Origin: Puniceicoccaceae bacterium
GTDB lineage: Bacteria > Verrucomicrobiota > Verrucomicrobiia > Opitutales > Coraliomargaritaceae
Direction of reading: 5' to 3'
Assembly: GCA_022448585.1 (NCBI GenBank)
Contig: JAKVCN010000011.1
Span: 1 to 57,738, forward strand
Length of the DNA stretch: 57,738 bases
Shown piece after piece: positions 45,739-52,906 of the stretch; positions within the stretch are counted from its first letter, which is position 1, and each line of letters starts with the position of its first letter. A model generated the notes under the pieces. The model was not told where the DNA came from, made no database searches, and saw only the letters and a list, made by a program, of their open reading frames with translations. Position numbers and translations under genes: made by a program.

Positions 45739-46857
45739 ATGCGTTATTTTGATTCTAATGCTACAATGCCCCTTTGCGCTGAAGCAAAGGCCGTTTGGGA
45801 AGAAGCTTCAGAAAATCTGTGGATGAACCCTTCGAGCCCCTATCGAGCAGCGGCACGCATCAAGACGAGGTTGGAAGATGCGCGCAGCCATTTAGCAAGT
45901 TTACTTGGAGTAAACTCCGCACGAGTGGTCTTTAATTCTGGAGCTACTGAGGGCAATAATGCAATTTTTGCTTACTGGTCAGCTACCTTGCCGGTGAGTG
46001 CCCGTATAGGGATCAGTCCGACAGAGCATCCTAGTGTGATTGAATCGGCAAAGTATTATTTTGGAGAACGAATCGAGTGGCTAGCTTTAAATGCTAGTGG
46101 AGCAGTTGCAATAGAGGCGATTGATTTTAAAGCAATGGATGCCATTTCTGTTATGGCGGCAAACCATGAGACAGGCATTTTGAATCCTTGGCAGGACATT
46201 GCTAATGCGGCTAGAAATGCTGGGGTCTTATATCATTGCGATGCTTCGCAATGGGTGGGTAAAGGTCGACTTAATAAAATTGGTGATTGCGGATATGTAA
46301 CCGCGTGTAGCCACAAATTTGGAGGACCGCAGGGAGTCGGCTTCTGGTTGTTGCCAGAAGTTGAGAATAATTTCATATCTTTATACGGTGGAGCCCAAGA
46401 ATCTAGGCGCCGTGCAGGCACGGAGAACGTTTCTAGCATACTGGCTATGGTCGCTGCTTTAAAGGCTGTAAAATTTGGTAAAGTAGATGGTCGAGACAGT
46501 TTGATCGCAGAATTGCCAGAGTTTGAATGCGTTGGTCTAGACGCGCCGCGCTTATGGAATACGGCGTTTTTAATAGCGCCTAAGTTTGCTAGTAGTCGCT
46601 GGATTCGTGCACTTGAAGTGCGCGGATTTTTAGTTGGCTCGGGTGCAGCATGCGCGAGCGGTAAGGCTGGCCCATCCACGGTGCTTAAGGCTATGGGTTA
46701 CTCTCCAAGCGCAATGAGTCGCACTTTGCGTTTAAGTGCTAGTTCAGGGACCACTCTAAAGGATTGGGCTGACTTAGCGAAGGCAATCCGAATCGTTTAC
46801 AATCAGTTAGAAAGCGAAGCAGCAGCTCAATCACTTACAACGGTAATAGATCTGTAG
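45739..46857 (+). CDS. Cysteine desulfurase-type class V aminotransferase
   Basis: This 372-residue PLP enzyme is close to NifS/IscS cysteine desulfurases. Lys193 in ACSHKFGGPQGVGF binds PLP; the ATEGNNAIF and ANHETGILNP motifs are the usual cofactor contacts; and Cys305 in VGSGAACASG lies where the catalytic cysteine loop is in IscS. The C-terminal half is somewhat divergent, with a shortened loop (SGAACASGKAGPS). It may serve tRNA thiolation or Fe-S assembly, but no iscU or other Fe-S gene is adjacent, so substrate use is unproven. recF follows 13 bases later. Confidence 0.87.
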   Translation: MRYFDSNATMPLCAEAKAVWEEASENLWMNPSSPYRAAARIKTRLEDARSHLASLLGVNSARVVFNSGATEGNNAIFAYWSATLPVSARIGISPTEHPSVIESAKYYFGERIEWLALNASGAVAIEAIDFKAMDAISVMAANHETGILNPWQDIANAARNAGVLYHCDASQWVGKGRLNKIGDCGYVTACSHKFGGPQGVGFWLLPEVENNFISLYGGAQESRRRAGTENVSSILAMVAALKAVKFGKVDGRDSLIAELPEFECVGLDAPRLWNTAFLIAPKFASSRWIRALEVRGFLVGSGAACASGKAGPSTVLKAMGYSPSAMSRTLRLSASSGTTLKDWADLAKAIRIVYNQLESEAAAQSLTTVIDL

Positions 46858-46870
46858 GACAGGCTCTTTT

Positions 46871-47944
46871 ATGCACTTTCTTAATGTACGATTAGAAAAT
46901 TTTCGAAATGTAACTTTTGCTGAGCTAAATTTAAATGCTTCTCGCAGTTTTCTTTTGGGTGCGAATGGGCAAGGCAAGTCAAACTTGCTAGAAGCATTGG
47001 GATTGGTTACTGCCTGCCGCTCATTTCGGACTCAGCAGATGTCGGCTTTGTGCCGCCATGCAACGGATGGCTATGCCTTAGTTTACAATCTGTATCACGA
47101 AAGTTTAGGTGAAACCGTATTAGAAATTCGCTATGGTCCGCTAGAAGGGTACAAAATTACACTAGACGGGGAGCGTATTTCACGTTTAGGGGATTTTATT
47201 GGACGCTTTCCTGTAGTACCACTTAGTTCGGGAGATTTAATGCTTTTACGGGGAGCTCCTAGTGAGCGGCGCCGGTTCATCGATCTTACTTTTTCCGCGG
47301 TTGACGGTAGTTATTATCAAGCTTTACGCCATTATCACCGCGGTATTACTGGCCGTAATCGACTTTTAAAAAGTGGCGGTAGTACGGCGGAGTTAGTTGC
47401 ATTTGAGGCAGAGTTAGCGCCTTATGCCTTAGAGATTATATCAAAAAGGAAAAAGGGGGTTGCACGATTTCAGGAAATATTGAATGATGTTTATACGAAC
47501 ATAGCAGAGGCCGATGAGGGAGCGGAAATACTGTACAAGCCCAACTTAACTTCCGATACTATCGATTCTCTACGTACTGCTTTTGAACAAAGTCGAACTC
47601 GCGATCAAGTAATAGGCTCCACGCAGCGTGGTCCACAAAGAGACGATTTAGTTTTTAATTTGCATTCAAATGGTGCCAAAGAGTACGCTTCGGATGGTCA
47701 GCAACGCGGATTTTGTATCGCATTACGTATTGCACAAGCACGCATTTTTGAGCAAAGCCTAGGAGTTTCTCCCGTATTACTTGCAGATGACGTACTTGGC
47801 GAGTTGGACTGCCAGCGCAAGGCTGGCTTTTGGCGTTCGAGTCCGAAAGAACGACAAATAATCGCAAGTGGAACCGAATTGCCAGACGTAAGTGAGTCGT
47901 GGTCTGTATGGGATGTCTTAGACGGTGCTTTTCGGATGCGGTAA
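46871..47944 (+). CDS. recF: DNA replication and repair protein RecF
   Basis: RecF is a SMC-like ATPase that with RecO and RecR loads RecA at gaps. The 357-residue protein has FLNVRLENFRNVTFAELNL, Walker A LLGANGQGKSNLLEALGL (Gly30 onwards), the RecF segments RFPVVPLSSGDLMLLRGAPSERRRFIDL and TQRGPQRDDLVFNL, the signature EYASDGQQRGFCIALRIAQA, and Walker B PVLLADDVLGELD. In most bacteria recF follows dnaN; here it follows a desulfurase-like gene. Its last 27 bases overlap the convergent Nudix gene. Confidence 0.95.
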   Translation: MHFLNVRLENFRNVTFAELNLNASRSFLLGANGQGKSNLLEALGLVTACRSFRTQQMSALCRHATDGYALVYNLYHESLGETVLEIRYGPLEGYKITLDGERISRLGDFIGRFPVVPLSSGDLMLLRGAPSERRRFIDLTFSAVDGSYYQALRHYHRGITGRNRLLKSGGSTAELVAFEAELAPYALEIISKRKKGVARFQEILNDVYTNIAEADEGAEILYKPNLTSDTIDSLRTAFEQSRTRDQVIGSTQRGPQRDDLVFNLHSNGAKEYASDGQQRGFCIALRIAQARIFEQSLGVSPVLLADDVLGELDCQRKAGFWRSSPKERQIIASGTELPDVSESWSVWDVLDGAFRMR

Positions 47945-48436
47945 TTCAAGTTCCTCTACAAGTTCCAGATTTCCACTAGGCGCACAATTGGCACGAATTC
48001 CTACAAAGCTATCACTACATTTATCGAAGTAGGGCCATAGCAACATACGGTCAGTTTTTGGGATACTTAGAGATTCGATTTCACTACGGCTAAAGAACGC
48101 GAAGGTTCCTTCGTCAATCTTTTCGGGTAACTTTTGAATTTTTTTCTTACAGTCGAATAGAAACATTAACCAATGACCAGTACCTTCATAGCTTTTTTCG
48201 CTGATGTACCCAAAACAGTGTAGGTCCGAATCTACTAAGCTTAGCCCAATCTCTTCCTTCGTTTCTCGACGCGCACATTCGTAAGGTGACTCGCCTTGAT
48301 GCATTTCAAGCTTGCCGCCTATAGGACTCCAGCATCCTTTATTAGGGGCCTTGTTACGCCTGATAAGTAGGTGTTCGTTAAAATTGTTTTGAACAAACAC
48401 TAAAACACTTATTTTGAAAGGTAATGCAATCGACAT
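47918..48436 (-). CDS. Nudix hydrolase
   Basis: This 172-residue protein has a Nudix box PIGGKLEMHQGESPYECARRETKEEIGL. Compared with the consensus GX5EX7REUXEEXGU the catalytic half (E-x7-RE-x-x-EE-x-G) is intact, while the first Gly-to-Glu spacing is two residues longer than usual. Such proteins hydrolyse nucleoside diphosphates linked to another moiety, including oxidised nucleotides; the substrate is not shown. The N-terminus has the ADP-ribose type strand SVLVFVQNNFNEHLLIRRNK. Its 3' end overlaps recF by 27 bases. Confidence 0.9.
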   Translation of the reverse strand: MSIALPFKISVLVFVQNNFNEHLLIRRNKAPNKGCWSPIGGKLEMHQGESPYECARRETKEEIGLSLVDSDLHCFGYISEKSYEGTGHWLMFLFDCKKKIQKLPEKIDEGTFAFFSRSEIESLSIPKTDRMLLWPYFDKCSDSFVGIRANCAPSGNLELVEELELPHPKSTV

Positions 48437-48597
48437 AATATTCTGAAATGATTAATTCATCTTTAAGGGGCAACTAATATTGAGATTAAGTAATGGTGCG
48501 CGATTAGAAATACTTTAAAATATTTATAAATTTATAACATATTTATAAGGCAAATAAACAATTAGTGGTTGCTTCAACGCCAGCATAGACCTAAGTC

Positions 48598-48643
48598 CTA
48601 GGGTCGTTGTTATATTTAGCAACAGATGATTCTGTTTCCCTAG
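48598..48643 (+). promoter_or_regulatory. Structured leader of the pilus-like operon
   Basis: CTAGGG (48598-48603) pairs perfectly with CCCTAG (48638-48643), and inside it AACAGA (48621-48626) pairs with TCTGTT (48631-48636) around a TGAT loop. The outer stem ends one base before the ATG at 48645. No Shine-Dalgarno is present. A fold that exposes or hides this start codon would set expression of the operon; an operator on DNA is the alternative. A 17-base internal loop (48604-48620) could hold a ligand or a protein. Confidence 0.45.
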
Positions 48644-48644
48644 T

Positions 48645-49241
48645 ATGTTTAAAATATTACTCTCTATTATTTTCGCGCTTCTTATTAGCCTGCACACTCT
48701 AGTTGCGCAAGATGCAGTAACCGTTGAGCGAGTTAAATTTGACTCGCTCGATGATGATTGGATGCAGATGGAGATTGAACTTTTTTGTAATGGTAACATG
48801 TCGCCTGATGCAAGAGACCCAGACTTTGTTGAAAAAATTACTATTAAACCACTAATTGCATATTCGATGGGTGGAAGAGAATTCCAGTTTTATTCTGCTT
48901 CTGTAGAAGTTATGATTATGGAAGTTCGCGATAAAAGTAGTGTTTATTTTTACATGCCTGGGCTTGTCGTTGAGCGAGATGAGTTGGCAGCTAGGCCAGA
49001 ATATTATTATATAGAAGTTAGCGTTGGCGGAGTAATTCAAGACCCCGGAGATGCTGGCGAGGCGCTAAGCAGCTCAATACGCGATCTTGATATGCTTAAG
49101 AAAATGCAATCAAGGGCAGAGGCTCAGTCGCAATTAATCAACAATGAGGGCCTCTTATTACCTGCTTATTATGCTCCAGAAGAATATACTTCAGGTGCGC
49201 GCAATCAGCCTGTTTATATTCGCTGGGAGTCAAAACCTTAG
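48645..49241 (+). CDS. Exported pilus-like protein, Amuc_1102-type
   Basis: This 198-residue protein has a signal peptide (FKILLSIIFALLISLHTLVAQ) and a mainly beta mature part (DAVTVERVKFDSLDDDWMQMEIELFC, VYFYMPGLVVERDEL, EYYYIEVSVGGVIQD), then a helical tail. It is the first gene of the five-gene cluster whose order matches Amuc_1102 to Amuc_1098 of Akkermansia muciniphila, reported as a pilus-like locus. By sequence I cannot prove homology; the call comes from size, export and strict gene order. It probably sits in the periplasm as an accessory of the machinery. The ATG directly follows a foldable leader. Confidence 0.72.
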   Translation: MFKILLSIIFALLISLHTLVAQDAVTVERVKFDSLDDDWMQMEIELFCNGNMSPDARDPDFVEKITIKPLIAYSMGGREFQFYSASVEVMIMEVRDKSSVYFYMPGLVVERDELAARPEYYYIEVSVGGVIQDPGDAGEALSSSIRDLDMLKKMQSRAEAQSQLINNEGLLLPAYYAPEEYTSGARNQPVYIRWESKP

Positions 49242-49262
49242 AGGATACAATTAGTTTTTTAA

Positions 49263-50945
49263 ATGAGCCATAAATCGAATAGATTAATTATAAATTGCGG
49301 TGCTACTCGAGTCACTGCCGCATCCGTCTGTGTTGAGGGTACACAATTGTCTATTAATAATGTATATTCAGAAGATTTAGAGTATGACTATTCTGTAGAA
49401 AGCGCTTGGTTAGATGCGTTCACAGTTGCGCTCAAATTACTAACTGTTAGGCACAAACTATCCGGACCAGCGACTGTTATTATTCCAGGTGATCAACTGC
49501 TAACAAAGACCATTCGCATTCCGCAAGTAGCAAAGGATAAACGTAAGCAAATTATTGCTTTTGAAGCCCAGCAAAGTATACCGTATGCATTAGATGAAGT
49601 TGTTTGGGATAGCCAAATAGTAGGCGATGATGGCATTGAGACAGAGGTGCTATTTATTGCCTGCAAGGCAGATACAATTTATGATCTTTGTAATAGCATT
49701 TCTGGATTAGGTCTACAAGTGGAAGCAGTTAGCGCTGCTACCATTTTAGATTATAATTCGCTGCAATATACTGAAGGTGAACTTAACCAGGATTTTTTAT
49801 CGGTTAATATCGGCGCTCGCTCAACTAATTTACTTTTTGCTAATGCGAATGGATTCTTCGCTCGTAATATTGCCCTTGGAGGAAACACACTTACTCAGAG
49901 CATTGCCGATGGCTTAGGGATCAAGTTCACTCAAGCGGAGGCACTCAAGCTTAAGCTTCTTGAGAGTGATTACACGGATGCTGATGATTCGACTACAAAA
50001 CTCTTAAGAGATTGTTGCGACGCATTTGTTCAGCGAATGCGTCAAGAGATCACTCGCTCAATTGTCAATTATAGGCGTCAGAAAAATGCACCTGCCCCTT
50101 CAACTATACTTCTTAATGGGGGAGCTTCTCAGTTGCCTAGTTTAGCGAAGCAGTTGCAAGCTATGCAACAGACGGGTGTTCGCAATTATGAACCATTAAA
50201 ATCTGTCGTTTCGGGCCCCGAGATATCCGAGAATGCCGAAGCGTTTCTACCGCAAGCTAGTGAAGTTATTGGTGAAGCAGTGAGCGCAATCATTGCTTAT
50301 CCTGCAGCGGTAAATTTACTGCCAGAAGCTGTGAAGGCGAAGATGCGATTTGCTGCAAAAAAACCTTTCTTACTAACGGCAGCTTTATGCTTTGCATTGG
50401 CTCCTTGGCCGATCGCGATGAGTTACAAAAAAGCTACCGCAACTTATCTTCAGCAGGCGGAAAGTTACAATACCATTGTAGCGCCGCTATCTTCGTACAA
50501 ATCGACTTTGTATAAATTGTCAGAGTCTGCGAAAAAGTTTCAAGACGACATTCGTCGAGTAGAAGGACTCATTCAGTCCAAGGCTAATTGGATACAGTTT
50601 TGCGCAGATTTGCAACTAAGTTTAACTGAAGTTGAAGATGTTTGGCTCGATGAGCTTAGTGTTGTCCGCGCTCAACAAATCCGGCAGTCCGAGAAAGTAG
50701 ATTCAAACTACTCTATCACTTTGTCTGGTGAAATGCTTGTACGCGAATCAATTGATGATCGAGCAGGTGGGGTTGACCGTGCTTTATTGACTCGTCGGAT
50801 TAAACAGTTGCAGTCGAGTTTCATTTCTTCGGAGTTTGTTACTGAAGCCAAGCAACCAGTGATTCGCTGGACTAAATTAAATAACGGCTTAAATGTATTA
50901 CCTTTCTCTATTAATTTAAGCGTCGACACGACTAAACCGCTCTAA
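49263..50945 (+). CDS. PilM-like ATPase fused to a PilN-like membrane segment, Amuc_1101-type
   Basis: The first ~350 residues of this 560-residue protein are an actin-fold PilM/FtsA-like domain: NRLIINCGATRVTAASV (phosphate-1 region), FEAQQSIPYALDEVVWD (a PilM hallmark), FLSVNIGARSTNLLFA (phosphate-2) and TILLNGGASQLPSLAKQL (adenosine motif). A membrane helix follows at about 369-386 (FLLTAALCFALAPWPIAM), then a coiled coil (about 390-440) and a periplasmic PilN-like domain (WIQFCADLQLSLTEVEDVWLDELSV). Normally PilM and PilN are separate and bind through a peptide of PilN; here they are one chain. This matches the Amuc_1101 type. Confidence 0.88.
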   Translation: MSHKSNRLIINCGATRVTAASVCVEGTQLSINNVYSEDLEYDYSVESAWLDAFTVALKLLTVRHKLSGPATVIIPGDQLLTKTIRIPQVAKDKRKQIIAFEAQQSIPYALDEVVWDSQIVGDDGIETEVLFIACKADTIYDLCNSISGLGLQVEAVSAATILDYNSLQYTEGELNQDFLSVNIGARSTNLLFANANGFFARNIALGGNTLTQSIADGLGIKFTQAEALKLKLLESDYTDADDSTTKLLRDCCDAFVQRMRQEITRSIVNYRRQKNAPAPSTILLNGGASQLPSLAKQLQAMQQTGVRNYEPLKSVVSGPEISENAEAFLPQASEVIGEAVSAIIAYPAAVNLLPEAVKAKMRFAAKKPFLLTAALCFALAPWPIAMSYKKATATYLQQAESYNTIVAPLSSYKSTLYKLSESAKKFQDDIRRVEGLIQSKANWIQFCADLQLSLTEVEDVWLDELSVVRAQQIRQSEKVDSNYSITLSGEMLVRESIDDRAGGVDRALLTRRIKQLQSSFISSEFVTEAKQPVIRWTKLNNGLNVLPFSINLSVDTTKPL

Positions 50946-50949
50946 GCTG

Positions 50950-51945
50950 ATGTCAGTTGTTAAGAATAACCTAATTTTTTGTACGCTTTTAATAGTAGCT
51001 GGTTTGCTATCGATTGCAGGCTTATTTATTGCTTTTAATTCTTCAGGGCATTTAGCAGAAGCACAGAAAAAGTTAATCGATATTCGTTCACAACTAAAGG
51101 TCTTGCAGCAATTATCGCCGGCACCTTCAGCTAATAATATATTAATTGCCAAGCGTAATGTGGAGGAATTAGAGCATGCCCTGCGTGATATTCATAAAGA
51201 CCTGCAGCGCGGTTCAAAAATGTTACTTTCTAATGATGGGGTTAGCGTAATGGCTGGCATTCAACAGTTTATCAGCGAGTCACGCCAAAAGGCGATCAAT
51301 CATGAGCGCTTCAGAATGGTCGAGCAAGATACTGTTTCAATGCCAATTGCAATAACGGACGATTTTGCATTTGGTTTTGAGGATTATGCTCTGGAAGCCA
51401 CAATGCCTGATTCTGCTTCCGCAATATTATTTTTAGATAAGCAACGCCAAATATTAGAATATGTTATCAATCTTGTTATAGCATCAAATCCGCACAGTAT
51501 AGATTCTGTTGAGCGTGAATATATCGAAGCTGCCATTAATGGTAAAAATCAACCGAAATCTTATCGTATCGATCCTGCAACTTCCGCGCGGGTGAAGGGA
51601 GCGATTAACACGCTTGCATTTAAGATAACTTTCAGTGGATATTCCAGGTCACTAAGGAATTTTTTAAATGCACTGTCTTCCTTTGATTTGCCCATTGTCG
51701 TGCGTAGCTTAGGGGTTACGCGACCAGAGGCTACGGATCAAAACAAGACACCTCAAAAAAATTCAATAGAAGAAATTTTTGGTAATTTTGGCGGAAACTC
51801 CTCAGCTTCGCTTGAACCAAAAAATGAAAAAACTCCAATTGTATCTGAAAATATATCACGTTTCACTCTAGAACTTGAGTTTATAGAAACTATGCAGGAT
51901 CAGGAATCAAGCATTAGAGGGTTGGGAGGTATAAATGCGCTTTAG
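50950..51945 (+). CDS. PilO-like pilus protein, Amuc_1100-type
   Basis: This 331-residue protein has one N-terminal membrane helix (about 8-28, NLIFCTLLIVAGLLSIAGLFIAF), a helical/coiled segment (about 35-85) and a periplasmic domain ending SRFTLELEFIETMQD, where the fold YSRSLRNFLNALSSFDLPIVVRSLGV resembles the ferredoxin-like part of PilO. Gene order matches Amuc_1100, the outer-membrane-associated A. muciniphila protein studied for host effects. Homology to Amuc_1100 is inferred from synteny and layout. It starts five bases after the PilM/PilN gene and overlaps the next start. Confidence 0.8.
   Translation: MSVVKNNLIFCTLLIVAGLLSIAGLFIAFNSSGHLAEAQKKLIDIRSQLKVLQQLSPAPSANNILIAKRNVEELEHALRDIHKDLQRGSKMLLSNDGVSVMAGIQQFISESRQKAINHERFRMVEQDTVSMPIAITDDFAFGFEDYALEATMPDSASAILFLDKQRQILEYVINLVIASNPHSIDSVEREYIEAAINGKNQPKSYRIDPATSARVKGAINTLAFKITFSGYSRSLRNFLNALSSFDLPIVVRSLGVTRPEATDQNKTPQKNSIEEIFGNFGGNSSASLEPKNEKTPIVSENISRFTLELEFIETMQDQESSIRGLGGINAL
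51924..51929 (+). promoter_or_regulatory. Shine-Dalgarno GGGAGG of the fourth pilus gene
   Basis: GGGAGG lies five bases before the ATG at 51935, inside the end of the preceding gene. It is one of very few clear Shine-Dalgarno sequences in the window and settles the start of the Amuc_1099-type gene. Re-initiation within the overlapping pair would need such a strong site. Confidence 0.7.
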
Positions 51946-52855
51946 TTTAATGAGTAATTATTACGATAAGATTCTTTTAATATTGGGATTGATTTCGCTA
52001 ACTATGAGCGCGGTAGTTGCCACAATTTTTATTTCTGCTGCAGACGTTGAGTCCTCTGCTGCGTTGATTGGCAAATCTTTGCAGGGTGAGAATTTTAAGC
52101 AACTGCCTATCCCACAGATACAGCCCAATGTTGCTAGTTGGCCTGAGGCACCTAAACAAAGTACAGGTTGGGTATATGATGTATTTACTCCGCCGCAGAT
52201 TTTTCTCGATGATGAAGGAAATTTTACAATCAAGCCACCGTATGAAGATGCAGCTATAGTTCAGCCTTTCGGCCTTTACCTAGCTAAGTTAGAGCGACCA
52301 TTATATCGTATTCAGATGGATGGATACATTGAAGAAGACTATAACGATGCGTCTAAAACACTATTACTTTTTCATGACATTGAATCAGGAGGCAGTGTCC
52401 GTGCTCGGATTGGCGCTACTGTTGATTCTTCAGCATTTAAGGTGGTCAGCTTCGATGTTTCCAGAGAGTTTGGAGAGGATGGAAGCCTAACTAAGACTGC
52501 CATTGTACAAATCATGGATCTTCGCACCGGTGACACTAAAACTCTTACTCCTGGCGAAGCTCTTTATGCTGAAGGAATAGACATTGAGCTTCGCTCGCGC
52601 GAGGATCAAACAGTTCAAGTGTTCCCAACGTTTGAGGGTCAAGAATTTTCTACATCTTTAGGAGAGTATAAAGTTGAGGCGATTAATCTTGATGCGCGCA
52701 CCATTACAGTGAAAAAAATACCTACAGGCGATGAGGATGAATATAGGGTAGAGACTTTATTGCTTGAGAATTCTTTCGAATCAATCGAGACTATTACAAA
52801 TCCAAATACAGCCCCTGCTACTATAACCGACAGCTTCGAATCGTTCTTTCAATGA
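51935..52855 (+). CDS. Pilus-like system protein, Amuc_1099-type
   Basis: This 306-residue protein overlaps the previous gene by 11 bases and has a clear ribosome binding site, GGGAGG, five bases before the ATG. A membrane helix spans about 13-34 (ILLILGLISLTMSAVVATIFI). The periplasmic part is beta-rich and contains a repeated pattern (LYRIQMDGYIEEDYND..., ETLLLENSFESIETI), with a central region KTLTPGEALYAEGIDIELRS. PilP-like proteins have a similar place, linking the inner-membrane PilN/PilO to the secretin, and that role is inferred from position. Family by synteny is Amuc_1099. Confidence 0.75.
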   Translation: MRFSLMSNYYDKILLILGLISLTMSAVVATIFISAADVESSAALIGKSLQGENFKQLPIPQIQPNVASWPEAPKQSTGWVYDVFTPPQIFLDDEGNFTIKPPYEDAAIVQPFGLYLAKLERPLYRIQMDGYIEEDYNDASKTLLLFHDIESGGSVRARIGATVDSSAFKVVSFDVSREFGEDGSLTKTAIVQIMDLRTGDTKTLTPGEALYAEGIDIELRSREDQTVQVFPTFEGQEFSTSLGEYKVEAINLDARTITVKKIPTGDEDEYRVETLLLENSFESIETITNPNTAPATITDSFESFFQ

Positions 52856-52906
52856 TCACTTTCTAGAAAATTTAATACAAAAATTGCACAATTGCCAAAC
52901 TTGACC

